Origin: Candidatus Terraquivivens yellowstonensis | GTDB lineage: Archaea; Thermoproteota; Nitrososphaeria_A; Caldarchaeales; Wolframiiraptoraceae | Direction of reading: 5' to 3' | Assembly: GCA_023539445.1 (NCBI GenBank) | Contig: JAKCEW010000003.1 | Location: 71,948 to 135,947, forward strand | DNA: 64,000 nucleotides | In this document: one piece after another, positions 1-8,606 of the stretch | Position numbering within the stretch: position 1 is the first letter of the stretch | Layout of the letters: the number at the start of each line of letters is the position of its first letter | The notes under the pieces: generated by a model | Seen by the model: the letters and a program-made list of their open reading frames with translations, nothing else | The model's database searches: none | What the model was told of the DNA's origin: nothing | Made by a program: the position numbers and the translations under genes

Positions 1-1
1 G

Positions 2-349
2 CTCGGCACTCCAATAGGCGGTCTGACACTCCAAGCTAACTTCGACGGAAAACGCGTATATGACGGGGTCATTGATAAAAAAGGCATAAGGCTGAGCGCG
101 CCATATCCGGGTGAACTTGCCATCTCAGTGTTTATGGATGGAAAACTCTTGCAAAAGCGCATAATTCAGTTAACAGGCCCTGAAGAACTCAGGATAAGAA
201 TAGGCGATAAGCTCAGCATAGGCGGGTCGTTGGTGGATGTGGCGTTAATCGTTCAAGTCATAACACTCGTGTCATTCGTTGCATCCCTATCAGGCCTAGC
301 ATACGTACTTTTGAGCTGGTGGAGGGGTAAAGCTTATAGAAAAACCTAG
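2..349 (+). CDS. C-terminal part of a membrane-anchored surface protein (5' end outside window)
   Basis: The frame is open from base 2 without a start, so the window holds only the last ~115 residues of a longer gene. The visible part first looks like a beta-rich extracellular repeat (GLTLQANFDGKRVYDG, then an FMDGKLL stretch). It ends in one hydrophobic segment (VALIVQVITLVSFVASLSGL) and a short positive tail (WWRGKAYRKT). That is the layout of a single-pass protein whose body faces outside. The first ATG in the frame, at 128, is an internal Met. No family is recognised; S-layer-like, Ig-like or sensor proteins would all fit. A divergent antisense frame over the same bases is a shadow. Confidence 0.6.
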   Translation, partial: LGTPIGGLTLQANFDGKRVYDGVIDKKGIRLSAPYPGELAISVFMDGKLLQKRIIQLTGPEELRIRIGDKLSIGGSLVDVALIVQVITLVSFVASLSGLAYVLLSWWRGKAYRKT

Positions 350-419
350 TTTTACGGCAATACGCTGGCATTTTTAACCGACAAACATTATTAAGCCTGT
401 AATGTAGACTATCTATACC

Positions 420-2960
420 GTGGCTCAATATTCTTACAGAGCACAACAGACGTCTTTGGAAGACTGGGCGAATGGTGGAGAGAAGACGTTGTATCTGTTA
501 TCGTCAGCCTACGACGGCCATACGGGTAAAGCATACCTTAAGATGCTCGACCCTGAAAAGAACGAGGTACTTATTCTTTATGATGAAAGCGGGCATAAGC
601 CGTATTGCTATTCGAAACTGAGTATTGAGGAGCTTTCCAACAACCAAGAGCTGAAGGCTAGAGGGGCCGTAGGGTTCGCTGAAGAAAAGAAGTACGACCT
701 TTTGCATGACAAGGAAGTCACCCTAACAAAGATTATCGCTAACGACCCCCTTGCAATCGGGGGAAGGTCTAATTCGATAAGGGAGTTCATCATGGCTTGG
801 GAGGCGGACATACCTTACCATCTCTGCTACCTGTACGACAAGGGCTTGATACCAGGCATGCCCTATACGATTACCGATGGAAGGCTTGACATGGTAACAG
901 CCAACGATTGGACCGTTAACCAAATAATGAGTATGGCCAAACAACTTGCCGAGGCAAAGGGTGAAGATGCCGAAGAAGTTCGAAGATGGCTCTCGATTCT
1001 GGAGGCACAATACCCGAAGATAAAGCATGTTTCCATCGATATAGAAGTCCTAGCGCCAGTAACTACCAGAGTTCCCTCACCGAGCAAGGCCGAAGACCCT
1101 GTCGTGGCAATATCGTTCGTCGGATCCGATGGTTTCAAGGCCGTATTTCTGCTAAAAAGAGAAAAAACCACTACCAACACTACTACCGATGAGGGGTTCG
1201 AATTAAAGCTCTTCGACGATGAAAAGAACATGTTACGTGAGGCGTTCAACGTAATAAGCTCGTACCCTATGGTTGCCACGTTCAACGGTGACGACTTTGA
1301 CTTGCCGTACTTGAAGAACAGGGGCGATAAGCTTGGCATACCTAAGGAAGAGAATCCAATAATCATTAGCAGAGAGGGGGCAACATTACGCAAAGGAATA
1401 CATGTAGATCTTTACAGGCTATTCCTGAACAAGTCCGTACAGGTATACGCTTTCGACAACAAATATCGGGAGAACACGCTGGAGGCGATCTCAAGAGCGC
1501 TTGTAGGAAAAGGCAAGGTGGAGCTAAACAAGCCGATGAGCGAATTGAGTCTAGAGGAATTAGCTAGGTACAGCTTCTGGGACGCCGCGTTGGTCCATGA
1601 GCTACTGACCTTTAATGACTCGCTTCTGATAAAACTACTCATAATCTTGGCGAGAATAAGTAGAATGCCCATCGAGGACGTATGCAGGCATGGGGTCTCG
1701 GGATGGATAAAGAGCCTGCTCTACTATGAGCACAGAAGGAGAGGCTACCTGATACCGAGACAGGATGAATTACTCCAAGAAAAGGGAGCCACCACGACCA
1801 AGGCGGTTATTGAGGGCAAGAAGTACAGGGGTGCTTTGGTTGCAGAACCAATGCCTGGTGTACACTTCGGAGTCACGGTCCTAGACTTTGCAAGCCTGTA
1901 TCCCTCAGCCCTCAAAGAGTGGAACCTAAGCTACGAAACTGTGAGATGCGTCCATGAAGAGTGCAAAGACAACATCATCCCAGAAACTGGCCATTGGGTT
2001 TGTAAGAAAAGGCGCGGCCTCCAAAGCCTCGTGATAGGCGCGCTGAGGGATATAAGGATTGGCTGGTATAAACCAAAGAGCGGTGACAAGACGCTACAGC
2101 CCGAAGTGAGAAGCTGGTACGAGGTCGTCCAGCGCGCTCTGAAGGTTTTGCTTAATGCCAGCTACGGCGTATTCGGATTCTCCAACTTCCAGCTTTATTG
2201 TCCGCCCGTAGCTGAGAGTACTGCGGCGATAGGAAGGTACGCATTCAAGATGACTTTGAAGAAGGCCAAAGAGTTGGGAATACAGGTAGTTTACGGTGAC
2301 ACGGATTCCCTCTTCCTGAAGACGAACAATCCGAAGCTCATAGAGGAACTCATCTCTTGGGCGAAGAATACGCTAAGGCTGGATCTCGAGGTTGACAAGG
2401 TTTACAGGTACGTGGTCTTCTCAACAAGAAAGAAGAACTACCTTGGCGTGACGACAAAAGATGTTGTGGATGTCAAGGGTCTGACTGGGAAGAAGAGACA
2501 TATACCAACATTCATAAAGGAGGCCTTCGATAAAATGCTGGAGGAATTCAAGAAAGTACAGACAGAAGAGGACTTCGAGCGGGCAAAGCAGAACTTGCAA
2601 AACCTCTTGAGAACTTGGTACTATAAGCTGAAGAATGGGCAGTTTGAATTGGATGACCTAGCGTTCAGGGTCATGCTCTCTAAGATGCCCGAGAAGTACA
2701 CGAAAACGACACCCCAGCATGTCAAGGCGGCAAGGAAACTGGAGGCGATCGGCATACAGTTGTCGGCCGGAGACGTAATAAGCTTTGTGAAAACCAAGGA
2801 TAAGGACGGCGTTAGACCGCTCCAGCTTGCAAGACCAGAGCATATTGACGTTGAAAAGTATATCGACTACATGAGGTCGACATTCGAGCAAGTTCTGGAT
2901 GCACTCGGCATAGACTTCGATAAGATGGTAGGCGTTAGTAGCTTAGAAAGTTTCATGTAA
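420..2960 (+). CDS. polB: DNA polymerase, family B
   Basis: Replicative or repair DNA polymerase of 846 residues with a 3'-5' exonuclease domain. Exonuclease motifs are visible: ExoI SIDIEV (~206), ExoII FNGDDFDLPYL (~287) and ExoIII YSFWDAALVHEL (~383). Polymerase motif A is LDFASLYPS (~488), motif B KVLLNASYGVFGFS (~575) and motif C YGDTDS (~624). All catalytic Asp residues are present, so the enzyme should be active. The GTG start at 420 sits close behind an AT-rich stretch (371-395), which suggests a leaderless or near-leaderless mRNA. Length and motifs fit archaeal PolB. Which archaeal subfamily it belongs to (B1 or B3) cannot be settled by eye. Confidence 0.97.
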   Translation: MAQYSYRAQQTSLEDWANGGEKTLYLLSSAYDGHTGKAYLKMLDPEKNEVLILYDESGHKPYCYSKLSIEELSNNQELKARGAVGFAEEKKYDLLHDKEVTLTKIIANDPLAIGGRSNSIREFIMAWEADIPYHLCYLYDKGLIPGMPYTITDGRLDMVTANDWTVNQIMSMAKQLAEAKGEDAEEVRRWLSILEAQYPKIKHVSIDIEVLAPVTTRVPSPSKAEDPVVAISFVGSDGFKAVFLLKREKTTTNTTTDEGFELKLFDDEKNMLREAFNVISSYPMVATFNGDDFDLPYLKNRGDKLGIPKEENPIIISREGATLRKGIHVDLYRLFLNKSVQVYAFDNKYRENTLEAISRALVGKGKVELNKPMSELSLEELARYSFWDAALVHELLTFNDSLLIKLLIILARISRMPIEDVCRHGVSGWIKSLLYYEHRRRGYLIPRQDELLQEKGATTTKAVIEGKKYRGALVAEPMPGVHFGVTVLDFASLYPSALKEWNLSYETVRCVHEECKDNIIPETGHWVCKKRRGLQSLVIGALRDIRIGWYKPKSGDKTLQPEVRSWYEVVQRALKVLLNASYGVFGFSNFQLYCPPVAESTAAIGRYAFKMTLKKAKELGIQVVYGDTDSLFLKTNNPKLIEELISWAKNTLRLDLEVDKVYRYVVFSTRKKNYLGVTTKDVVDVKGLTGKKRHIPTFIKEAFDKMLEEFKKVQTEEDFERAKQNLQNLLRTWYYKLKNGQFELDDLAFRVMLSKMPEKYTKTTPQHVKAARKLEAIGIQLSAGDVISFVKTKDKDGVRPLQLARPEHIDVEKYIDYMRSTFEQVLDALGIDFDKMVGVSSLESFM

Positions 2961-3010
2961 CCTAACACGGCTTAAAGCGCTAGCCTTTAATCCAAGATTG
3001 CTATTAGTGA

Positions 3011-3967
3011 TTGAATCGGGGTAAGCGATCTTTGGAGCGAGGGGCTGAGGGCATAATTGAGGAGATAAGGAAAGATGTGGAAAGGGGATCAGCAGAACTT
3101 GCGGTTAGGGCTATAGATGCCTTTATCGCTCTAGCAGACTATGTACGCGTAGATTCTGCAGAAGGTCTCAGACAATCGGTCGTCATGCTGGCACGCCAGA
3201 TAGCGGACTCCAGACCTTCGATGTTCTCTTTAAGGAATGTCGCGTTTGAGATAGCTTTCAAGTTTGTTGAGGCTTCACGGTATGTGGATAACCCTCAAAT
3301 TCTCAAAGAGTTGCTGAAACAGATAGCCGCAACTGTGTTTGAGGAGTATAGGGTCGCGGTCGAAAGACTCAGGAGGTTTGGGCGTGACCTACTTTCCGGA
3401 TTTAGCAGCGTTGCAACATTAAGCTATAGCTCAACGGTCTTAGCAGTCCTTAAGGAGGTCGGGAAGAAGGTTAAGGTTTACGTGGCAGAATCTAGGCCCC
3501 TCTTCGAAGGCAGAAAGATGGCTGCAGCCCTAGCGGAATCCGGAATCGAAACCGTGCTAACGACGGATGCCGCAATCGGCTACATGTTAAAAGAGGCAGA
3601 TGCAGCACTTGTTGGAGCGGATTCTATCCTCATGAACGGTTCTTTCGCTAATAAGGTCGGTACGTTTCAGCTAGCATGCACCTCCAAGTTTCTGGGAAAA
3701 CCGTTCTACGTTATCTCCACCACGTGGAAGGCCCTTCCCACATTAGAGTATTCGGAGGAGGAGCACGCCGCTGAAGAGGTACTGCCGGCAGAATCACCCC
3801 CTAACCAAAAGATAAAGGTAAGGAACCCCTACTTCGAGGTTGTGCCTGCAGAGCTCGTGACCGCATACATAACAGAGGAAGGTGTGCTAAAGCCGAGCCA
3901 GATTGTTGAACTCATAGAAGCCAGGTTCAAAAAGTATAGAGAGATGGAAAAGATTGTTTACGGTTAG
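3011..3967 (+). CDS. eIF2B alpha/beta/delta-family protein (aIF2B-like; not a canonical ribose-1,5-bisphosphate isomerase)
   Basis: Member of the eIF2B/methylthioribose-1-phosphate isomerase/ribose-1,5-bisphosphate isomerase superfamily: an N-terminal helical half (1-~125) and a C-terminal Rossmann-like half. Family marks are VYVAESRPLFEGRK (~156-169), LVGADSI (~200-206) and NGSFANKVGTFQLA. In ribose-1,5-bisphosphate isomerase the catalytic Cys lies in a THCHSKA motif and pairs with the Asp of GADS. Here the matching stretch is TLSYSST (~136-142), with Ser138 in place of the Cys, while Asp204 is kept. The SYS form resembles the HA/SYS stretch of eIF2B-type proteins, so a regulatory aIF2B-like role is more likely than sugar isomerisation. 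The start is a TTG with no good upstream alternative. Confidence 0.8.
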   Translation: MNRGKRSLERGAEGIIEEIRKDVERGSAELAVRAIDAFIALADYVRVDSAEGLRQSVVMLARQIADSRPSMFSLRNVAFEIAFKFVEASRYVDNPQILKELLKQIAATVFEEYRVAVERLRRFGRDLLSGFSSVATLSYSSTVLAVLKEVGKKVKVYVAESRPLFEGRKMAAALAESGIETVLTTDAAIGYMLKEADAALVGADSILMNGSFANKVGTFQLACTSKFLGKPFYVISTTWKALPTLEYSEEEHAAEEVLPAESPPNQKIKVRNPYFEVVPAELVTAYITEEGVLKPSQIVELIEARFKKYREMEKIVYG

Positions 3968-3984
3968 TATGCGGGATGTGATGG

Positions 3985-4626
3985 TTGTTGTTACGTGTTG
4001 AAAAAGTTATTGTGGGACCACTGTCGAGCAATTCTTACCTCGTGTACGATTCTGACGTGAGGGAGGGAATTATAATCGATGCTGGTGGCGATGGTGACAA
4101 GATAGTAGCGCTTGTGGATAATGCTGGCGTTAGGGTCGGCTATCTATGCGCCACACATGCGCATTTTGACCACATACTAGCGGTCGATTATGTTAGGGAT
4201 GTTCTTGGTTGCAAGTTCTTGATGCATAAGGATGATGTATGGTTGTTGGAGGTAGCTGCTAAAAGTGCAAGGAAATACATAGGTGATGACGTACCTAACA
4301 TATCCGAGCCGGACGGTTACCTGTACGATGGATATATGTTGGAGATTGGCCAGCACTTACTTAGAGTTTTGCATACCCCCGGACACACTCCCGGGAGTGT
4401 GTCAATCGTAGGCGATGGGTTCGTGTTCACAGGCGATACACTATTCGCTGGTACAGTTGGCAGGACGGATTTTCCCGGCGGCAACGCTGAGCAGTTGGCG
4501 GACTCTCTATCCAAAAAGTTGATGTCGCTGCCAGATTATTACGTGGTGTATCCTGGACACGGAAGACCAACCACGATAGGCGCTGAAAGGAGAGGCAATC
4601 CATTCATAAATCTGACCAAGCGTTGA
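3985..4626 (+). CDS. Metallo-beta-lactamase fold hydrolase (glyoxalase II-like)
   Basis: A 213-residue zinc hydrolase of the glyoxalase II/persulfide dioxygenase-like branch. The metal-binding THAHFDH (57-63), TPGHTPGS (~129), GDTLFAGTVGRTDF (~151-164) and PGHG (~193) motifs are all in place. It lacks the C-terminal helical domain of true glyoxalase II, so the substrate is open; a thioester or persulfide is the usual guess. The TTG start at 3985 is the only in-frame start near the 5' end. Its stop overlaps the uracil-DNA glycosylase TTG start (TTGA, 4623-4626), so the two are probably translated together. Confidence 0.88.
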   Translation: MLLRVEKVIVGPLSSNSYLVYDSDVREGIIIDAGGDGDKIVALVDNAGVRVGYLCATHAHFDHILAVDYVRDVLGCKFLMHKDDVWLLEVAAKSARKYIGDDVPNISEPDGYLYDGYMLEIGQHLLRVLHTPGHTPGSVSIVGDGFVFTGDTLFAGTVGRTDFPGGNAEQLADSLSKKLMSLPDYYVVYPGHGRPTTIGAERRGNPFINLTKR

Positions 4627-5348
4627 GTAACGGAGAACATCTTATGCTGAACAGCTTAGAAGAGCTGGCAAAGACGATAATCTCGTGTAAGAAGTGCTCC
4701 AGACTCGTACATCATAGGTTATATGTGGCTGAGAACAGGCCAAAGAGGTATTTGAACGAGGAGTATTGGGCAAAGCCTATACCGGGTTTCGGTGACCCTA
4801 ACGCAAGACTCTTAGTCGTCGGCCTTGCACCGGCCGCTCATGGGGGAAACAGGACCGGGAGGATGTTCACGGGTGATTATTCCGCTGAGACCCTAATGAA
4901 AGCCCTGCATTCTGTAGGCTATGCATCTCAGCCCTACAGCATCAATAGGAATGATGGACTTAGGCTCGAGGACGTTTACCTCACCGCTATCGTTAGATGC
5001 GTACCACCAAAAAACATGCCTTCGAGAGAAGAGATCGAGAATTGTTCAGCATACCTAAAGAATGAGTTCTTCCTTCTCAAGAATGTAAGGGTAATGGTCG
5101 CGCTCGGCATGATAGCGTTCAATACTTGTGTAAAAATTTTGTCAGAACTTGGTGTTTCAATACCGAGGCCTGCTCCGAAGTTTTTACACGGAGCCGTTTA
5201 TAGGTTTGAAGGAGAGTTGTTCGGTAGGACCGCACCGTTGCTCATCGCATCCTACCATCCCAGCAGACAAAACACGCAGACAGGTAGGTTGACACAGAGT
5301 ATGCTGAATGACATATTCAAAAAGGCGAGACGGATGACTCTTGTCTGA
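4623..5348 (+). CDS. Uracil-DNA glycosylase, family 5 (UDGb) with Fe-S cluster
   Basis: Removes uracil and deaminated purines from DNA and starts base-excision repair; this family is common in hyperthermophiles. Motif A GLAPAAHGGNRTGR (67-80) is the family 5 signature, with Ala where other UDGs have the catalytic polar residue. Motif B is SYHPSRQNTQTGRLT near the C-terminus. Four Cys (22, 25, 126, 141) are placed as expected for the 4Fe-4S cluster. The TTG at 4623 overlaps the stop of the upstream hydrolase; an ATG at 4644 (MLNSLEEL) is an alternative start that would still keep Cys22. Confidence 0.93.
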   Translation: MSNGEHLMLNSLEELAKTIISCKKCSRLVHHRLYVAENRPKRYLNEEYWAKPIPGFGDPNARLLVVGLAPAAHGGNRTGRMFTGDYSAETLMKALHSVGYASQPYSINRNDGLRLEDVYLTAIVRCVPPKNMPSREEIENCSAYLKNEFFLLKNVRVMVALGMIAFNTCVKILSELGVSIPRPAPKFLHGAVYRFEGELFGRTAPLLIASYHPSRQNTQTGRLTQSMLNDIFKKARRMTLV

Positions 5349-5377
5349 GTGCTTAGAATTTTTGCACAATAATCAGG

Positions 5378-6589
5378 GTGAAAAACATTTTAATTGTGGT
5401 ACACACTCAGGGCAACACGAAATTGAGTGAACCCATATCCAAGGAATCTGCGGAATTCTTGCGGTTGCTCAGCGTTTCCACCTTCGTCATAGGCCTTGGC
5501 ATATCTTCAGGCATATACTTCGTCCCGATACAGGCTGAGATTCTTGGCGCATCTTACATGGAGATAGGTATGCTCGGCTTCGTGAGGGCTTTGCCGTATA
5601 CTTTCCTACCAGCCCTTCTCGGACATTTTTTAGCAGGTGCCAATAAAGTTAGGCTATACTTGATTTGTCCCATAATGGCTGTAATTTTTTATACTGTTGT
5701 CTCGCTGATTAAGAGCGTACCCGCGATTATTGCGGCTCAAATTCTGATAGGTCTGGCATTTGTTTTCTACTGGCCTGTAGGGGAAACGATGGTTGCTGCG
5801 AGCTCGACTGTTCAGAATAGGGTCAAGGCATTTGCAATCTATAGCATATCGTGGAACGCTGGTTATCTGCTCGGACCCAGTATCGGAGGCTACGTAGCTG
5901 AGAATTTCGGCATATATGCCGCATTCTGGTTATCCTTGGCAATATTGGTGGCCGCGATACCGATGGTCCTTTTGCTGAGACAGCCGATTGTCTTAGAGCA
6001 AAAAGAACCGGGTGAAAAAGGGGATGGAAAAATTTCCCTCCTCAAACTCGCTCCATTCTACAGCATGCTTGTTATACAGTCTATGGTCTACGCGACGCTC
6101 TTAGTAATATTCCCCAATTATGCTTGGGATTTGGGAATAAGTGAGTTTTACGTCGGAACGATATTCACAGTCTTCAGTATCGCTAGGCTAACATCATTTT
6201 TGGTGGTGGGAAAGGTGTTTAGGTCACAACCAAGGTTTGCCTTCACGATGTCTTCCGTATTTTTTGCTATTCCAATGCTCTTGATAGCATGTTTCCCGTC
6301 TTTGGTCGTTTTTTACGTCGCCGTTGCGATGTATGCTGCAACGTTGAGTTACTTTACGTCCTTACTCTTTAACACGCTAACTTGTAATGTGCCCGCCGAG
6401 AAGTATGGCTTTGTTGTAGGCCTTTACGAGGGGATTTTCGGCTTCGGTTTCGCATTCGGTCCGTTGCTGGCCGGATACGTGTCCGAGGTCATAGGTTTAC
6501 GGGAAAGCTTCCTCTTACAAGCAGTCATGGCCGCAGCGATGTCATGTATCGCAATCGCCTCAGGAGCCGAAAGGAGGCAAAAAGGATAG
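5378..6589 (+). CDS. Major facilitator superfamily transporter
   Basis: A 403-residue polytopic membrane protein with about 12 hydrophobic segments in two halves. The halves are split by a charged loop (QKEPGEKGDGK, ~207-217). The second segment is followed by the loop HFLAGANKVRLYLI, and GYLLGPSIGGYVAENFG resembles the MFS motif C region. The substrate cannot be read from sequence. The GTG at 5378 gives a long hydrophilic N-terminus (MKNILIVVHTQGNTK), so the true start may be a little downstream, before SKESAEFLRLLS. It follows the UDG gene by 29 bases on the same strand, but no functional link is evident. Confidence 0.85.
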   Translation: MKNILIVVHTQGNTKLSEPISKESAEFLRLLSVSTFVIGLGISSGIYFVPIQAEILGASYMEIGMLGFVRALPYTFLPALLGHFLAGANKVRLYLICPIMAVIFYTVVSLIKSVPAIIAAQILIGLAFVFYWPVGETMVAASSTVQNRVKAFAIYSISWNAGYLLGPSIGGYVAENFGIYAAFWLSLAILVAAIPMVLLLRQPIVLEQKEPGEKGDGKISLLKLAPFYSMLVIQSMVYATLLVIFPNYAWDLGISEFYVGTIFTVFSIARLTSFLVVGKVFRSQPRFAFTMSSVFFAIPMLLIACFPSLVVFYVAVAMYAATLSYFTSLLFNTLTCNVPAEKYGFVVGLYEGIFGFGFAFGPLLAGYVSEVIGLRESFLLQAVMAAAMSCIAIASGAERRQKG

Positions 6590-6634
6590 AAAATCTTATT
6601 AAACCAATTGACTGGTTACTTTTTTGAGGGGGCC

Positions 6635-7723
6635 ATGGTAAAGTTTGGTTTACACCTAACTGTCCTACCCGTGGCGGATCTGGTACATGCCGGCGTGCTT
6701 GCCGAAAAATACGGCTTTACGTCCGCATGGGTTCCAGATCACTACACGGATATGCCACCTTCAGGTGATAAAGTCGACCCTTGGGTAACCCTAACCGCCA
6801 TAGGTGTGCAGACAAAGAACATGAGGCTTGCAACTGATGTGACGGACGTTATCAGGGCACATCCGACAAAAGTTGCGCATATTGCGGCTACGCTCGACGA
6901 ATTGACCGGCGGCAGGGTAATACTCGGGCTTGGAGCCGGTGAAGCGATGAACATAGTGGCTTACGGTTTACCATGGGAAGATCCAGAAACGAGGGTTTCG
7001 AGGTTAAAGGAGGCAATCGAGGTAATCAGACTCTGCTGGAAGTCCAGCAGGGCAAGCCCTGTCAACTTTGAAGGGAAGTTCTACAAACTTAAGAACGCTT
7101 GGATAGATCAAGTTCCTGTACAGAAGCCTGCCCCGCCAATATACGTGGGCGCATTGGGATCTCCAAGATCTCTCAGTTTGGTGGGGGAGGTTGCTGATGG
7201 TTGGAAGCCTTGGCTTGCCACACCTGAGCTCTACCAGAAAAGGCTAGAGATAATAAAGGATGCCGCAAAGAGGGCGGGAAGGGATTTCGAGAGCATAGAC
7301 AAGATTGCCTTCATCTACACTGCCGTAACAGACGACCCGGGAATGAGGAAAGCTGTGGTTGACGCCATAAAGCCAGAGATCATAATGTTAACACATAGAA
7401 AGACTTTGAAGGAGCTTGGATTTGAGGTGCCGGTACCCGAGACCGTAGATTACTCCTACCAGAGGGCACCACCCATCGAGCAGGTTGTCGAGTATCCAAG
7501 AAAGGCTGCCGAGGCCATGCCTGACAAAATAGCTGAGAAGTTCTTGGCTGTAGGAACACCAGATGAGGTGATTGCGGGCATAGAGAAGTTCCTAAAGGCT
7601 GGAGCGAAGAACGTTGTCATAAAGGACTTGGTCGGCCTCTACGTAACTGGCGACGTTAGGAAGCTGGAGGAGCAGATAAAGCTCATAGGCGAGAAGGTCA
7701 TACCATACTTCAAAGAAAAGTAG
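6635..7723 (+). CDS. Luciferase-like (LLM class) F420-dependent oxidoreductase
   Basis: TIM-barrel oxidoreductase of the bacterial-luciferase superfamily, close in style to F420-dependent methylene-H4MPT reductase and F420-dependent dehydrogenases. Marks seen: AEKYGFTSAWVPDHY, TDVIRAHPTKVAHIAATLDELTGGR (20-residue core conserved), LGLGAGEAMN, and PPIYVGALGSPRSL. I chose the ATG at 6635 because a GAGGGG ribosome-binding site (6625-6630) precedes it. The longer TTG frame from 6608 would add nine residues with no homology. The true substrate is not decidable: Mer-like, alcohol or sugar-phosphate oxidation are all possible. A T-rich terminator follows. Confidence 0.85.
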   Translation: MVKFGLHLTVLPVADLVHAGVLAEKYGFTSAWVPDHYTDMPPSGDKVDPWVTLTAIGVQTKNMRLATDVTDVIRAHPTKVAHIAATLDELTGGRVILGLGAGEAMNIVAYGLPWEDPETRVSRLKEAIEVIRLCWKSSRASPVNFEGKFYKLKNAWIDQVPVQKPAPPIYVGALGSPRSLSLVGEVADGWKPWLATPELYQKRLEIIKDAAKRAGRDFESIDKIAFIYTAVTDDPGMRKAVVDAIKPEIIMLTHRKTLKELGFEVPVPETVDYSYQRAPPIEQVVEYPRKAAEAMPDKIAEKFLAVGTPDEVIAGIEKFLKAGAKNVVIKDLVGLYVTGDVRKLEEQIKLIGEKVIPYFKEK

Positions 7724-7736
7724 CAACGGTCCACCT

Positions 7737-7757
7737 TCTTTTTTATTTTTTTATTTA
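7737..7757 (+). terminator. T-rich archaeal terminator after the F420 oxidoreductase
   Basis: The short convergent spacer between the + strand oxidoreductase (stop 7723) and the - strand radical-SAM gene (stop 7751) carries runs of six and seven T broken by single A. Oligo-T tracts without a strong hairpin are the usual archaeal termination signal. The tract extends a few bases into the 3' end of the opposing gene. Confidence 0.5.
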
Positions 7758-8599
7758 CGCATACTATTCGGAAGAGAGCAGCATGCCTCGATTGTCGGTC
7801 CTGGAATTGATGTGTAAGGCACAGTGATCCTGTCAACCAGACCTCTGCGCATCAGCTCGTTTTCAAGGGTTTGCGTATAACTGCCCCTGACCCTCATGCA
7901 ACCTAGAGCAAGTTCCGTGTTCTCCAACTTTTTCCTAGCAGTAGCAAAAAGGTTCACTAAATCGCTGATTGATGGTGGCTTGACATGAGCCATGGGCGTA
8001 CCTTCTATCGGAACCAGTATCAAAAATATTAAAACGTAAGGGTCGTAATCCCTCAGCACATCAATGGCCTCGTATTCCCAAGAAATTTTACCATAATCCG
8101 AGCCTACAGTTATATGTGGCGAGACGTAACGCGGACCGTACGTGTAAATCGTATCAAGGGCTTTCAATACGTCATCCTTGCTTAACTTTGTATGCATGAC
8201 TTTCCTTAGAACGCTATCGCTGAGAACGACGTAGAATTCTGTTATATCTATTCCGGAGTCCTTTAGCTGGGTCGCACCGTCTTTATCTAAAACACCAGGA
8301 TGTATGCTGAGCGTCAGACCCAAATCTCTCTTCGCATACTTTATGGCCTCGATGTAAGATTCAAACGGCAACCTACCTTCCTTATTAAAACCGCCGCTGA
8401 TTAGGCATCCTATACCACCTCTTTCCTTCAACCTTTTACAAAAGGACAGAAACCTGTCAGGATTCTCTATCTGTACCATCGTCCTCAAGACAAGACCGCG
8501 GCAATAGTCGCATTTCAGATCACATTTACTGCCAGTTATGGACACCGTAGGGTATTTCGGGTGGGGTACGTATACCTTAGGCACGGCACATAAACCCAT
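7751..8599 (-). CDS. Radical SAM protein, COG1856-like (LipS2-type lipoyl synthase candidate)
   Basis: A 282-residue radical SAM enzyme with the CDLKCDYC cluster motif written C26-x3-C30-x2-C33. Beyond that it shows the pattern I associate with the archaeal biotin-synthase-like family COG1856: GCLISGGFNKEGRLP, IHPGVLD, SPHITVGSDYGKI, LVPIEGTPM and LGCMRVRG. Members of that family have been shown in Thermococcus to be LipS2, one of two radical SAM proteins that together insert the sulfurs of lipoate. The partner LipS1 is not in this window. It lies 7 bases downstream of the nitrilase-family gene on the same strand, so the two form an operon. A lipoyl acceptor, the glycine-cleavage H protein, is encoded at 46.1 kb. 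Confidence 0.65.
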   Translation of the reverse strand: MGLCAVPKVYVPHPKYPTVSITGSKCDLKCDYCRGLVLRTMVQIENPDRFLSFCKRLKERGGIGCLISGGFNKEGRLPFESYIEAIKYAKRDLGLTLSIHPGVLDKDGATQLKDSGIDITEFYVVLSDSVLRKVMHTKLSKDDVLKALDTIYTYGPRYVSPHITVGSDYGKISWEYEAIDVLRDYDPYVLIFLILVPIEGTPMAHVKPPSISDLVNLFATARKKLENTELALGCMRVRGSYTQTLENELMRRGLVDRITVPYTSIPGPTIEACCSLPNSMRK

Positions 8600-8606
8600 C
8601 TTCCAT

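Noticed and set aside
863-1393. 176-codon minus-strand frame inside the polymerase gene
   Set aside because: It is antisense to the exonuclease domain with all motifs on the + strand; its product is Ser-rich and without domain character.
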